Shown here: in pieces, positions 1 through 13,460 of the stretch
Layout: every line of letters starts with the position of its first letter
Numbering within the stretch: the first letter of the stretch is position 1
NCBI GenBank assembly: GCA_023053575.1
Contig: JAKZAP010000001.1
Span: forward strand, 15,516,849-15,580,848
Length of the DNA stretch: 64,000 nucleotides
Direction: 5' to 3'
DNA from: Branchinecta lynchi
Lineage: Eukaryota > Arthropoda > Branchiopoda > Anostraca > Branchinectidae
Position numbers and translations under genes: made by a program
Notes under the pieces: generated by a model
What the model was told of the DNA's origin: nothing
Databases searched by the model: none
What the model saw: the letters and a program-made list of their open reading frames with translations, nothing else

Positions 1-1248
1 TCATTGGTAAGTTCCTGGACGGCCAGTGCAAATTTACCATTGTTGGTAAGTTTACTTGTAATGCCAAAAGGGGCGTGTGTACGACGTTTGAAAAAGTAGA
101 TCTCGGCTGATACTATCTGTTCGGTGGAAGGTACTGAGGATATGTTGAATACGAACACCTGTTCGCCGAAGGATTCACCTGTGAAGAAAAACTTTGATAA
201 GACGCCGACAGCTTGTAATAGCTAATTATCATCACTCGAAACCAATATTCGTATAGCACAAAAGACAGGGGAATTTGTTCACCTTATATGTGTGCAAGGC
301 TTTACATCTACCCGTTTGAAATACCTGTACCGAAAATATTACCGTCGCACGCAGTATTCTAAAAGAAGTTACATATAAATTACATAAATTGTACAGATAA
401 AACACATACAGATAAATACATAAATTGTAAATGTATAACTTATGTAATGTATATAGTAATATTTAAATATGTAGTATATAAATATGTAATGTATTTAGAT
501 TGTGACACAAGGATGCGAAGTTAGAGAAACAAACGAGGTTGCGGAAACTTCATTCGATGGATCGAACAACACTTTAATATGCCACTAGCAAAATGGCACT
601 TTATTGACCCTACTGACATTTCCATTTCAATAACATGCTACCTTGGCTGAAATACATACCCTAGTGCTTTCTTTAGATATATTAAATCAAATTGTTGATA
701 AATTTATCAGCTTATTCAATATCCCTAAGGAAAACTATGGATCAAGTCTAAGAGCTTGGCCCCGACCAACTTTTAACGAAACCAACATTTTTCACAAAAA
801 GAGGTTGTGCAAATTTTATTCATGGCCTAATGAAGTTGTAGAAAGGTGGACCCTTTCAATTAACTAAAATACCCTAATGACTGCTTGAGATTTATTACTA
901 GCTTTAAAAGCTCACCTGCATTTCAGGGCTTTAAGGGGACTAGGAGTTTATTTGCATTCAAATCCCTTGAGGCAAAATGAGACACATCAGAGGTATGTAC
1001 TCTTCCCAGTTATCAAGTTTCATTAAGTTCTGCAGATCGCCGGTTTGAAAGCTTATGCCTGCCTCGTGTTTCCGGATTTCCATCCTTCCACCCCCTCAGC
1101 TTTCGGGGGAATTTGGAAGCAAGCCCAAGAGAGGGAACCACAACTTTCTATGATCACGGCGCACGGTAACCTAAGGTAAGGTAAGGTACAATTTTAACAC
1201 AGTGAAAATAGCAATCAGTCAATGAAAGTGCCAAACACACCAGTGGTA
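1..1248. other. Intergenic stretch, no gene recognised
   Basis: There is no convincing coding signal. Around 365-500 the DNA is very AT-rich with repeated TACATAAATTGTA-like and ATATGTAATGTA-like words. A short piece near 900-985 (GCTTTAAGGGGACTAG and CCTTGAGGCAAAATGAG) resembles the tandem units at 22.6-23.0 kb and 54.1-54.5 kb, so it is probably a decayed copy of that repeat. Confidence 0.5.
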
Positions 1249-1405
1249 TACTGTAAAAAAAATCGTGCGGTATTTGCTACTGGGATTAATCTTGTCTTTA
1301 TTGAGATAAGATTACTTCTAATTCGGATTAATGTTATCCCAATAGAGACAAGATTAATCCCAGTAGCTAATACTGCATCCTTATTCGGAGAAACTTTTTA
1401 CAGTG
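1249..1405 (+). mobile_element. Palindromic MITE, Tc1/mariner-like ends
   Basis: This 157-bp sequence is almost a perfect inverted repeat. It opens TACTGTAAAAA and closes TTTTTACAGTG, with arms continuing through CTACTGGGATTAAT and its complement. TA flanks both sides (1247-1248 and 1406-1407), as expected of TA-target DNA transposons. A second copy lies at 16379-16536 in the opposite orientation. It has no coding capacity, so it is non-autonomous. Assignment to Tc1/mariner rests only on the TA duplication and size. Confidence 0.75.
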
Positions 1406-1843
1406 TATACACATACGACAATTGTACCGTGTTCTTCAAAACTGTGCTAACTCAAAATTTTCGAAAACAGAGTAAACTATACCATTGGAAAGAACATACC
1501 TGATTTGGTATTCTGATAATTTGTGCTAAATGTTGCATTACGACGTGAGCACCATCTAACAGGTAGATTAGTTTTACCTTTCTGAGTTCCTACTTCCTTC
1601 AGGGCATACACAAAACTGGGCCCAAAAATTATGAAAATGTAGTTGGCACAGTTTTGAAGAACACAGTACAATTAGTATTATTACCTAATTTATATAAACG
1701 AGAACGAAGCATGAACAATGGGAAAGAGTTCTGGTTCACCAGGATCCTGATTGAGCTGCTTGACGTAGAAACACAGAAACAGCTCATGTAACAAATGTAA
1801 CCGTGCTTGAACTAAACCATGCTTGATATGGACACGCCTCATT

Positions 1844-4431
1844 GTGTTGCGACAGCAACACTTTGGTTTTGTCCTCATTTTTTTTTTTTTTTTTCCTATG
1901 ACTCCGATTCAATTTTATTCCTAGTAACTGGTAAGAGTCTAACCTGTGCGGTTTTTACGGAAAGTGTGGACCTTAGGCCGGATTGATGGATATGAAATTA
2001 CATTTTGGAAAGCTCCGTAGAACTCTTGCCTGGGGCCAATAAGGCTGGTTTTTGCTTGTCCTCGAGCCAGAGCCTATGGTGTGCGAAGTGAAGTGGAGTT
2101 ATATAGCCCATGTCAGAGAGGATTATCTGAAGTTGTGTAGCGAACCTTTCGTTTCATCAAACCATGTTTCTGCTTTCGAGTGGAAAGCTCCGTTCTAGCA
2201 CGCAAGCAGGCAGGCGCCAGTTTCAATTTGAAGATGGACTAAAATCAATAAGTGTTAAATATATACGTCAGTTATCCGGCCCCACAGCCAACATACCTTC
2301 GTTGAGTGACAAATAGAAAAATCTACAGAACAAAAAAGGTTTTTTTTCCCACGGGTCCGAAAGTGATGCCATCTATTGTTTCTAGCCATTTCTGTTCGCG
2401 ATTTCAGCTGAGTTTATCATTCGTTTTTTTTGCACTTGGGTTTGCGGCAGAGAAATGGTATCAGACGTCCTCATTACTAAAGAAACTAGAGCTTATCCTT
2501 TGTTCCTTTCTAAGTGGTGACGTTAGAAAGTTGGCCTACGGCAAAAAAGTCAGCTTTTGAACTAAGACAGGTAGATTTTTTTTAGCTGATCGAAGTATAT
2601 GTCATCCATTTTTTTTTGTACAAAATTTCCTTCATGAGATACACCAGTTTGAAATTTTCCAGGGGCTGACAACTTCAGTAGTAAGGTACACACTGAAACC
2701 AAAAATAGACGATACGAGTTGTGAGACATGTAGGGGACTTGTAAGCAACAGGGGACTGTTAGCTCATACTTATCTTCGGCGATGAGGGGTTTGCAGCTTT
2801 TGCTAGTTGGTGTACCTGTTATTTGTTTCCGGTGTATTCGATGGCAAGAACAGTTTGGTTCCCAATTGTAAGATAGGCAAGGGACTTGTAAGTAATAATC
2901 GGCTGTTATGCTACAGTCATCTTCGGCGATGAGGGGCTTGCAACTTTTGCTAGCTGGTGTACCCATTATTTGTTTTCGGTGAACTTGATTTCTATCACGG
3001 GAGAGGGACTTGTAAGTAGGAATCGGTTGACGAGGGGTTAGACATTTTTGCAAATGGGTGCACACTGTATTCGATTTTTATAAATCTGACGGTAAGAAAG
3101 TTAGTGTCGATGGTCTATCGCTGTACCCTAGTATTTACTTTTTATGCAACGGATACAAACGAAAATGTAAAACAATGAGATAGTTTCATAATAATTAATA
3201 GTGTCATCTATAGTTTTTAATCCTGAAAAGTTACGGAAAGCTTTATAATACCATACCAACTAGATTATCAAAAGATATTGTTCCAAGTTTTCAGCCGTCA
3301 CGATGTCTACGATTGAAAAGGATAAAGTTCAACTGGCTGCAAAGTCAATTTAGTACCTTCTTCCGATATTCTTTTGTTGTTGTTTTTACAATGCTGAAGA
3401 ATAGCTTTTGACAATTTGATTATTTTTTTTAGAACATCTCGTTTTAAAAACTTCAATAAGTTGACAACTTCAGCATTGAAGAAACAAAACCAGTTTGAAA
3501 GATGCAAGGGATTGACAGCTTCAGTAGTAAGGTACACACTGAAACCAAAAATAGGCGATACCAGTTGTGAGACATGTAGGGCACTTGTATGCAACAGTCA
3601 ACTGTTAGCTCATAATCATCTTCGGCATTAAGGGGTTTTCAGCTTTTGCTAGTTGGTGTACCTGTTATTTGTTTCCGGTATATTCGATGGTAAGAACAAT
3701 TTGGTAACCAATTGTAAGACACGCAAGGGACTTGTAAGTAACAATCGGCTGTTGTGCTACAATCATCTTCAGGGATGAGGCGTTTTGCAACTTTTGCTAG
3801 CTGGTGTACCCTTTATTTTTATCCGGTGAACTTTTTGTCTATCACGGGAGAGGGACTTGTAAGTAAGAATCGGTTCAGTAGGGGCTAGAAATTTTTGCAA
3901 ATTGGTGCACATTGTATTCGATTTCTATAAATCTGACGGTAAGAAAGTTTGTATCGATGGTCTATCGCTGTAACCTAGGGTTAACTGTTTACGCAACGGG
4001 TACGACCGATAATGTAAAACAATGAGGTAGTTTTGTAATAATTAATGGTGTCAGCTATGGTATTTTAATCCTGAAAAGTTCCGGATAGTTTTATAATACC
4101 AACTAGATTATATTAAGATATTGTTCCAAGTTTTCATCCATCACGATGTCTACGATTGAAAAGGATAAAGTTCAACTGGCTGCAAAGTCAATTTAGTCCC
4201 TTTTTCCGATATTCTTTTGTTGTTGTTTTTACAACGCTGAACAATAGCTTTTAATCATGTGATGATTCTTTTTAGAACATACCGTTTTAAAAGCTTCGAT
4301 AAGTTGACAACTTCAGCATTTAACCGACAGCCAAGAAACAAAACCTAAGTGTTGCTCTCGCAACACTTTAGTCGGCGAAGCCGGACAAAGGTTGTCACAA
4401 CACTTCACGTTGCTCAGACAACGTAGGTCTA
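1844..4431 (+). mobile_element. R1 element copy A (HINE-like, non-coding)
   Basis: It opens with the hairpin GTGTTGC-GACA-GCAACAC (1844-1861). An inverted copy of the same hairpin sits just inside the 3' end (4339-4366). The 3' terminus then carries a GTCGGCGAAGCCGGAC hairpin and an imperfect CGTTG...CAACG hairpin, ending near GTAGGTCTA. The interior holds diverged duplicated blocks, for example two blocks carrying 'GATACCAGTTGTGAGACATGT'-type sequence. Reading frames inside are short and not conserved in frame between copies. A 5' inverted repeat matched by a 3' subterminal copy plus 3' hairpins is the plan of Helentron-derived elements. No Rep/helicase gene is present. Confidence 0.7.
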
Positions 4432-6220
4432 GTTTCTTCTCACATCATTTCAAAATGCAACGCGCCAAACTTAGTCATAATATTGCTACCCAAGACCCGA
4501 ATAGTTTATGACTGATGTATATGCAAATTGTTGGAAGAAAGAATTAGGATGCAGCTTATAAGCACATTCATAAATCGTTAGTGAATCGGAAGCCTCGATA
4601 CTGGCATGCCAATCGAGCTGGATGTCACTGAGGCGAAATAAATGGCCTCATGAAGGATTCAGAATGAAATTCACAGGCCATAAAAATGAAATATAAAGCG
4701 CCTATACCGAAAGCTATTCAAATGGAGTCAAAGAATGTGGCTTGTAGTCATCGGAAACAAAACTTAGTACTGGTGTGTTTCGCCAAGAATGAAGTTGGTA
4801 TTAACAGGCCAACGAAGGATTTTCTGAAAAATTAGCTACCTAGTACCTGCCAACTACAGGTGGCACAAACGCATATCGTTGGTGTTGCTCATATAACAAC
4901 TGCCGTAAAAATGAAAGACCCCTGCAACATATTTACGCACAAGTCTCATACTTCTAGGCCTCAGTATTCGCTGAAGGAGTGGCCGCATGAAAGTTTGAAG
5001 AGTGTTAAATACTACGAGATAATACACGTGAGAAAATTCAGTGAGAATTTAAGACATTAGGTCACTCTGCCAGTCTCCCCCTCTCACTAGGGGTGAGGTG
5101 GGGGGTCCTCGTCGAGACGCTCGACTGAACCAGTGGTACAGTTCTGTAAGATGACAACTCACAGGTAAAACTGGTACCTCCATAAATCTAGAAAAAAGCA
5201 CGGGAATAGTCGGATAGTTTGCCTCCAACCACGCATCACTCCTGGCCAAGGGCAGTTAAACACGAGACCGGCACCTTTAGTTTGCTTTTGCTTGAACTGA
5301 TCCAAATCCTTACAGTTCCACAGCTCAGTGAGCAGATGATCTCTTGATGGTTTCCTCGGCTTCAATATCAGGTACATATTCTCAAGTCTGACTTGACCTG
5401 TCGCGATTCACAGTGAATAGAAGGCTGTAAGGTTGGGTGTTAAAAAATGCTTCGTCAGAATTCGAAAGCTGACTGACGGTCAAATCAGTTGGTTGACGAA
5501 GAAGAAAACAAAGGCGTTGTTTTCAGGTAATCTTGAAAAGGACCAGTAGCCCAAGCAGTCACCGGAAGCCTCCGTCGAATCTAGGAAAGATAAGCCTCGC
5601 ACAGCCTCGCGGAGTGGTACATCAGAAGACGAAAAAGAAATGGCCAACTTAGGTCACAGACCTCCAAAGGCTTTGTCCTCATGGGGTTCCGTAATAGACG
5701 GAAAAGTCTCCGTTAACTCTCGGGGTACCACAACGACAAAGTGAAGCCCATTTGGTTTTGTCGGACAGAAGCTACGATCCCGATGTCGCCACTGTCTTTC
5801 CAGGGGAAAGGAAGCGGCAAATTAGACGGCCAAGATTACGAAGAACCCCTGTCCTGACGGCAAATTACACACTCACAAGATCTGATCCCATCTTGGAAAT
5901 TGGACATTAACTTGACGTTTTGTCAACATTTACCATTGGATTCAGTCTAGGCGCCATCAAATGTACTTTTATCGGGCGCCATAATGACGGAGCGCAACAT
6001 ACACACGCAGGAAGTCAGCAATTTTATGGGAGTGAGAGCCCATGAGCCTGATAAAAACTGATAAATTTGTTTCTCGTTGGCAAGTTTAGCACCAGATTAT
6101 CCCACCTAAAAGCTTCGCAGATTTGGTCTTACGTGCCAAGCATTCTACTCATGCTCTCAAAATACTTCTAGTATCTTGAGTGGTAGTGTTGTCCAGAGCA
6201 AAACAAGCCTACTATTAATT
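4432..6220. other. Unassigned sequence between two R1 copies
   Basis: No gene is recognised. Open frames are short and unlike known proteins. Several exon-like short stretches exist on the minus strand around 5160-5380, but they lack a convincing combination of splice sites and homology. Confidence 0.4.
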
Positions 6221-8668
6221 GTGTTGCGAGAGCAACACTTTGGATTTGTCGTGTTTTTTTTTCTAGTACCTGATTTGCGCTTATTCTTAGAAAGTGTCTA
6301 ACCTGTGCGGTTTTTACGGAAAGTGTGGACCTTAGGCCGGATTGATGAATCTGACATTACATTTTGGAAAACTCCGTAGTGCCTGGGGCCAAAAAGGATG
6401 GTTTTCGCTTGTCATTGAGTCTTTGAGCCCACAGTGTCTGAAGTAAAGGGGAGTTGTATAGCCTATGTCAGAGAAGACTATATGAAGTTATGCAGTCAAG
6501 CTTTAAACCATGTTTCTGCTTTCGAGTGAAAGCTCCAATCTAGCAGGCAAGCAGACAGGTACCAGTTTTAAACTGAAGATGACTAAAATCTGTAAGTGCG
6601 AAATATGTGTGGTAGTTCCCTGGCCCCACAGGCAAGATATCTTCTTTGAGTGATAAATATAAAAATTTGCAGAAACAAAAAAGTGTCATTTTCCCACGGG
6701 TCCGAAAGTGAGTGATTTCATCTGAGTTTGTCATTCCATTTCTTACACTTGGGAGTGAGGAATTGAAATCGTATCAGATGGGTCTCCTAAACTTTAAAAG
6801 TTCTCTCACTGCTAAAGAAATTAGAGCTTATCCTTTGCTCCTTTCTAAGTGGTGATATTAGAAAGTTGGCCTACGGCAAAAAAGTCAACTTTTGAACTAA
6901 TACTGATAGAATTTTTTTTTAAACAGCATCCGGTAGACGTCGATGAGCTGATCAAAGTATATGTCATCTGTTTTTTTGGTGCAAAAATTCCTTCACGAGA
7001 TACAACAGTTTGAAAGTTTGGAGGGGTTCACAACTTTAGTAGTGAGGTACACACTGAAACCAAAAATAGGCCGATCCCAATCGTGAGACATGTAGGGTGC
7101 TTGTAAGCAAAAATCGGCTGTTAGTCATCTTCGGCGATGAGGAACTAGCAACGTTGGTAGTCGGTGTACCTATTAATCCTTTTATTTCTTTCTTGTGTAT
7201 TTGATCGTGAGAACAATTTCATACCATGTCTATCACGGGGAGATGGACTTGTAAGTAAGGATCGGTTGCTAGAAGGGGTTCATGGGGCTAGAAACAGTTC
7301 CTTAATTCCATTATAACATGGAATTAAGTCTTTGAGGGGTTGAAAATTTTAGTGGTAGGGTACAAAATCAAACAAAGAATAGGCGGAAACCAATTGTTAG
7401 ACATGTCAGGGACTTACAAGTAACAATCGGCTGTTATACCATAACCATCTTCGGCGGTGAGAGGTTTCGGACCGTGTTAACGCAACGGATACGAATGATA
7501 ATGTAAAACAACGACATAGTTTCGAAATAATTAGCAAAGTGGCATCTATGATGTGCTGATCCTGAAAAGTCGCGGATAGCTACGAACTAGATTATGTAAG
7601 ATAATGTTCCAAGTTTCCACGAGTAACGATGTCTCCGACTGAAAAGGATAAACTTCAACTGGCTGTACCCTACTTCGTTTTTTTTCTGATTTTTTTTTGT
7701 TTTATTGTAAGCAAAAATTGACTGTTAGACCATAATCATTGTCAGCAATGAGGGGGGGAGATGGGAGATCATGGGGGATGGGGGATCACTGGGAGATGGA
7801 CTTGTCAGTAGGAATCGGTTTCTATAACGGGTTCATAAGGGGCTAGAAACTAGTGCAAATTGGTGCACATTTCATTTGATCTCTATAAATCTGAGGGTAA
7901 GAAAATTGGTCTCCGTGGTCTATCACTGTAATTTAGAATTAAGTCTTTGAGGGGTTGACAACTTTAGTGGTAGGTTACAGTCTAACAAAGAATGGGCGGA
8001 ACCCAACTTTGAGACAAGTCAGGGACTTAGTTGTAACTAACAATGGGTGATTACACCATGATCATCTTCAGCGATGAGGGGCTTCCGACTTTTCCTAGTA
8101 TGTGTCCCTATTCTTTTTACGATGTATTTGATGATAAGAAAAGTTTGGTTCATGTCGTCGTTCAAGAATCGGTTGCTAAAGCATTGTCATTTTCATAAGA
8201 TGATAGAATGGTCTGTGCTGATGGTCTTTCACCGTAACCTAAAATTAAATGTTAACGCAACGGACACAAATGATAATGTAAAAGAACGATGTGTTTCGCA
8301 ATAATTAGTAGAGTGACATCTATGGTATTTTGAACTAAAAAGTTACGGATAGCTTCATAATATGGACTACATTATATAAGGTAATGTTCCAAGTTTGCAC
8401 GAGTCACGATGTCTCCGATTGAAAAGGATCAAGTTCAACTGGCTGCAAAGTCAATTTAGTCCCTACTTCCGATATTCTTTTTTTTTGTTCAACGCTCAGA
8501 GATAACCACGTCAAGGAAAATATTCTCCATGGATTGGAACACACCATTTTGAAAACCTCGATGGGTTGACAAATTCAGCATCTAACCGTTAGCGAAGAAA
8601 CAATGCAAAAGTGTTGCTATCGCAACACTTTAGTCCGCGAAGCCGAACAAAGGTTGCTGCAACACTTG
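6221..8668 (+). mobile_element. R1 element copy B (diverged)
   Basis: The 5' hairpin GTGTTGC-GAGA-GCAACAC is intact at 6221-6238. The 3' subterminal inverted copy is at 8601-8628 (GTGTTGCTATCGCAACAC), followed by a degraded GCGAAGC hairpin and CAACACTT. Internal order follows copies A, C and D but with many point changes and deletions, so this is the oldest of the four. It ends at about 8668, where similarity to the other 3' tails stops. It is non-coding. Confidence 0.65.
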
Positions 8669-8954
8669 ATTGATCAACTAGTTTGATCTGGTGTTGTCAG
8701 ATCATAGGAGAAGGATTGACAATCGGTAGTGGACAAAAAAACATGAAAGGATAGAATGTATCTTTTTCCAACAAGCGTGATTCAGTTTCAGTTTCTTCAT
8801 GAATTTGTATAAGAAATGATCACCAATACACCCAAACGGAGAGGCCAGTAATGTAATGTCTGAACAATATCAGGTATTATTCGAGTATATTGTTCAAATA
8901 CTGAAAATAACAGAAAAATTAAATATATTAGGATCGTCTAATAACGAGAAACAA

Positions 8955-9480
8955 TAAATGAATGAATGAATGAATTAATATATTTATTACCCATCTTTAC
9001 ATAAAAATGTCACTGATGGAGTATAAGAAAAGAAAAATAAACAAAAAGGAAAAATGAAAAGGAAAAAAAGAAATGAACAACACACAAAATACAATTTTAG
9101 ATTGGCACTACATAATGCAAACAAAAGAGACAGACAAAATATTAATAACTACTTAACTTCTGCTTAATTGCTGGATAGAGGCTATTTAGAGGGTCGAGGG
9201 ATTTCAGAAATCGAGCACGACGCTCTAAAGCAGCCACAATCGGATCTTTAACTCCATGATTTAATGTAACGCGTCGATTACGAGACCACAGCGGCAGCCC
9301 AAGCAGGAATTTAGCATATTTGAAAAAAGTACTTCTAATAGTCCTAACATCAGATGTGTTGAAAAGTTAAAGAAAACAAAAGTAAAATGAACGAGAATTT
9401 TAGCTGCAAAATCCACAATTGGAGTGAGGCCAATAGTTAAATAACAGTGAGCAAGTAGCCTATATTTACCGAATAAGCCT
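8955..9480 (-). mobile_element. 3' end of a non-LTR retrotransposon (LINE fragment 1)
   Basis: Read on the minus strand, an open frame runs to a stop at 9142-9144 and encodes a C-terminal segment containing TFFKYAKFLLGLP and DPIVAALERRARFLK. The same pattern (TFFKFGKFL and a later KFMIKL) occurs in the LINE fragment at 38270-38662, so both belong to one family. The 3' UTR ends in an (ATTC)n-type microsatellite tail (about 8955-8985, TGAATGAATGAATGAA on the plus strand), typical of several LINE clades. Upstream the frame is broken, so this is a 5'-truncated, dead copy. Confidence 0.6.
9142..9365 (-). pseudogene. LINE ORF2 C-terminal fragment
   Basis: About 70 codons of the reverse-transcriptase ORF C-terminus, downstream of the palm, are still open and end at a natural stop. 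No catalytic motif lies in this part. Its relation to the copy at 38270-38662 is judged by eye from shared residues (TFFK-KFL spacing, a conserved DP or NP, then an R/K-rich KF segment). Frameshifts occur on its 5' side. It is a fossil with no function of its own. Confidence 0.55.
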
Positions 9481-9724
9481 TGAACATCTGACCGCTTTCA
9501 CGTCAAATAATGATGTTAATTATTATTACCAGGCTGAGGGATAGTTAGCCTTGGCCAGCATGAGCTTCCAAGGAAACTATGATTCGCAGAAACTTCCGAC
9601 CCAATCACTATACCAGAATGACGAGACGAGGTCCGCCCAACACATACCCCACCGGGATATATGCTCGAGAAAAATTGCTTGACGTTCCTAATTAAAACAG
9701 GCAGTTAAAATTAATGACTTTTTT

Positions 9725-12700
9725 GTGTTGCGAGAGCAACACTTTGGTTTTGTCCTGTTTTTTTTTTTTTTTTTTTTTTTTTTTTCTATGACTCCGATCT
9801 CATTTTATTCCTGGTAACTGGGAAGGGTCTAACCTGTGCGGTTTTTACGGAAAGCGTGGACCTTAGGCCGGATTGATGAATATGACATTACATTTTGGAA
9901 AGCTCCGTAAAACTCTTGCCTGGGGCCAATAAGGATGGTTTTTGCTTGTCATCGAGCCAGAGCCTACGGTTTGCGAAGTGAAGTGGAGTTGTATAGCCTA
10001 TGTCGGAGAGGACCATCTCAAGTTGTGTAGCGAACCTTTCGTTTCATCAAACCATGTTTCAGCTTTCGAGTGGAAAGCTCCGTTCTAGCACGCTAGCAGG
10101 CAGGCACCAGTTTCAAATTGAAGATGGACTAAAATCTATAAGTGTTAAATATATGCGGCAGTTACCCGACCCCACAGCCAACATATCTTCTTTGAGTGAT
10201 AAATAGAAAAATCTACAGAGACAAAAAAGTGGCTTTTTCCCACGGGTCCGAAAGTGCTGCCATCTATTGTTTCTGTCCATGTCTGTGACGATTCCAGCTG
10301 AGTTTATAATTTTTTTTTTTTGCACTTGGGTTTGCGGTAGAGTAACGGTATCAGATGTGCCCCTTAAACTTTAAAAGTTCTCTCATTGCTAAAGAAACTA
10401 GAGCTTATCCTTTGCTCCTTTCTAAGTCGTGACGTTAGAAAGTTGGCCTACGGCAAAAAAGTCAACTTTTGAACTAAGACAGGTAGAATTTTTTTTTCGA
10501 CGGCAATCGATAGCCACTGATGAGCTGATCAAAGTATATGTCATCCATTTTTTGGTACAAAAATTCCTTCATGAGATACACCAGTTTGAAAATTTCAAAG
10601 GGGTTGACAACTTCAGTAGTAAGGTACATTGAAACCAAAAATAGGCGATAGCAGTTATGAGCCATGTAGGGGACTTTTAAGCAACAGTCGACTGTTAGCT
10701 CATAATCATCTTCGGTAATGAGGGCCTTGCAGCTTTTGCTAGTTGGTGTACCTGTTATTTGTTTCCGGTGTATTCGATGGTAAGAACAATTTGGTTCCAT
10801 TTGTGTACGCGATTTCAGCTGAGTTTATCATTCGTTTTTTTGCACTTGGGTTTGCGGTAGAGAAATGGTATCAGATGTACCTCTTAAACTTTAGAAGTTC
10901 TCTCATTGCTAAAGAAACTAGAGCTTATCCTTTGCTCCTTTCTAAGTGGTGACGTTAGAAAGTTGGCCTACGGCAAAAAAGTCAACTTTTGAACTAAGAC
11001 AGGTAGAATTTTTTTTTTCGACGGCAATCGATAGCCGCTGATGAGCTGATCAAAGTATATGTCATCCATTTTTTGGTACACAAATTCCTTCATGAGATAC
11101 ACCAGTTTGAAAGTTTCAAGGGGTTGACAACTTCAGTAGTAAGGTACACACTGAAACCAAAAATAGGTGATACCAGTTGTGAGACATGTAGGGGACCTGT
11201 ACGCGGCAGTCGAGTGTTAGCTCATAATCATCTTCGGCAATAAGGGGTTTGCAGCTTTCGCTAGTTGGCGTACCTGTCATTTGATGGTAAGAACAATTAG
11301 GTTCCCAATTGTAAGACATGCAAGGGACTTGTCAGTAATAATAGGCTGTTATGCTACAAAAATCTTCAGCGATGAGGGGTTTGAAACTTTTGCTAGCCGG
11401 TGTACCCATTATTTTTATCCGGTGAACTTGATGTCTGTCACGGGAAAGGGACTTGTCAGTAGAATCGGTGCACGAGGGGCTAGAAATTTGTGCAAATTGT
11501 TGCACATTGTATTCGATTTATATAAAACTGACGGTAAGAAAGTTTGTATCGATGGTCTCTCGCTGTATCCTAGGATTTACTGTTTTCGCAACGGGTACAA
11601 ACGATAATGTAAAATAAGGTAGTTTCGTAATAATTAATAGTGTCATCTATGGTATTTTAATCCTGAAAAGTTACGGATAGCTTTATAATACCAACTAGAT
11701 TATATAGGATATTGTTCCAAGTTTTCATCCGTCACGATGTCTACGATTGAAAAGGATAAAGTTCAACTGACTGCAAAGTCAATTTAGTCCCTTTTTCCGA
11801 TATTCTTTTGTTGTGGTTAGGGCAATCGATGCCCTTGATGAGCTGATCAAAGTATATGTCATCCATTTTTTTTGAACAAAAATCCTTCATGAGATAAACC
11901 AGTTTGAAAGTTTCAAGGGGTTGACAACTTCAGGAGTAAGGTACACACTGAAACCAAAAATAGGCGATACCAGTTGTGAGACATGTAAGGGACTTGTAAG
12001 CAACAGTCGACTGTAAGCAACAGTCGACTGTTAGCTCATAATCATCTTCGGCAATGAGGAGTTTGCAGCTTTTGCTAGTTGGTATACCTGTTATTTGTAT
12101 CAGGTGTATTAGATGGTAAGAACAATTTTGTTCCCAAAAAGCCAAAACGGCTTTTATGCTATAATCATCTTCAGCGATGAGGGGTTTGCAACTTTTAATA
12201 GCTGGTGTATCCATTATTTGTTCCGATGAATTTGATGTCAATCACGGGAGAGGGACTTGTAAGTAAGAATCGGTTCACGAGGGGCTAGAAATTTTTGAAA
12301 ATTGGTGCACATTGTATTCGATATCTGTAAATATGACGGTAAGAAAGTTTGTATCGATGGTCTATCGCTATAACCGAAGATTAACTGTTTACACAACGGG
12401 TACAAACGATACGGTAATCTAAAACAATAAGGTAGTTTTGTAATAATTAATAGTGTCATCTATGGTATTTTAGTCCTGAAACGTTACGGATAGCTTTATA
12501 ATACCAACTAGATTATATAAGATATTGTTCCAAGTTTTCATCCGTCACGATATCTACGATTGAAAAGGATAAAGTTCAACTGACCGCCAAGTCAATTTAG
12601 TCCCTTCTTCCGATATTGTTTTGTTGTTGGTTTTACAACGCTAAAGAACAGCTTTTGATCATGTGATTATTCTTTTTAGAACATACCGTTTTAAAAGCTT

Positions 12701-12835
12701 CGATAAGTTGACAATTTCAGCATTTAACCGACAGCGAAGAAACAAAACCAAAGTGTTGCTCTCGCAACACTTTAGTCGGCGAAGCCGGACAAAGGTTGCC
12801 GCAACACTTCACGTTGCCCCGGCAACGTAGGTCTA
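9725..12835 (+). mobile_element. R1 element copy C (full length, 3.1 kb)
   Basis: This is one of two nearly identical full-length copies; the other is at 31025-34139. The 5' terminus 9725-9752 is a GTGTTGC-GAGA-GCAACAC hairpin plus TTTGGTTTTG, and its exact inverted complement lies at 12743-12770. About 65 further bases contain GTCGGCGAAGCCGGAC and CGTTGCCCCGGCAACG hairpins before the end at GTAGGTCTA. A long poly-T follows the 5' hairpin. The interior contains blocks of about 0.5 kb repeated in direct orientation (10220-10620 and 10800-11160 are copies of each other). Open frames inside are short and I do not regard them as genes. Confidence 0.8.
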
Positions 12836-12912
12836 GTTTTAGCTGTAATCATCCTGATCATTTTTTAAACTCGCTGCCCTTCCAAAACTGTTTACTAGGC
12901 CGCTATATTTAT

Positions 12913-13460
12913 ATGGCACTTGAGGCTTCAGCCATATGGGCTCGTAGCTCTTGCTCGTATATTGTCGAGTATGCTGTTATAGCAATTGTAATGTTTGTCC
13001 GTCTGTCGGTCATCTTTTGCTAGTCCAGACACTTCCACATAGGCTAGGACGATGAGATTGTTATAAATATCTACGAAATTCCCTTTTCCCGATCACTTTG
13101 GGGGGGGGGGACGAGTGACCTGATTCGGCCGGAACTTCATGGGTGGGAAGAGCAGATTCGCTAGACGTGCCAAAACGCACCGGCCAAGGTGAGGGGATGA
13201 AAGGGGGTTTCGGAACTTGTGTGATAAGCGATTTGGGTTCCAAGCCGGACCTCGATGCGGGGATTTGGAACGCGTACCGGATATTTCCCCACAATGCTGC
13301 TATTCTAATGAAACTTGATTGGTGGACAAACCCTAGATATGCTATTTATGTGTCCGAACTACGTCTAGGAACGGTGAAGGGGATTTGGAGGGAAGGGGAA
13401 CGGAAATTTTACGACGTACTCATTTACATTCTTGTGAAATATGAACTTCTAGCTCTTACT
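12913..13460 (+). mobile_element. R2 element, short internally deleted copy
   Basis: It starts at ATGGCACTTGAGGCTTCAGCC, a degraded 5' hairpin. It continues with the family's TCCGTCTGTCGGT and CTAGGACGATGA words and one G-rich unit (G10 near 13096). It ends with the eroded 3' terminus TTCTAGCTCTTAC. An internal deletion explains the short length compared with 18749-21547. Confidence 0.6.

Noticed and set aside
10510..10540. CTGATGAGCTGATCAAAG in R1 looks like a hammerhead core.
   Set aside because: There is no GAAA after a proper stem II and no closing stems; the match is to seven bases only.
9725..12835. Many 65-110-codon ORFs inside R1 copies, some repeated in copy D.
   Set aside because: They are identical only because C and D are near-identical DNA; the frames are broken in copies A and B and show no known domain.
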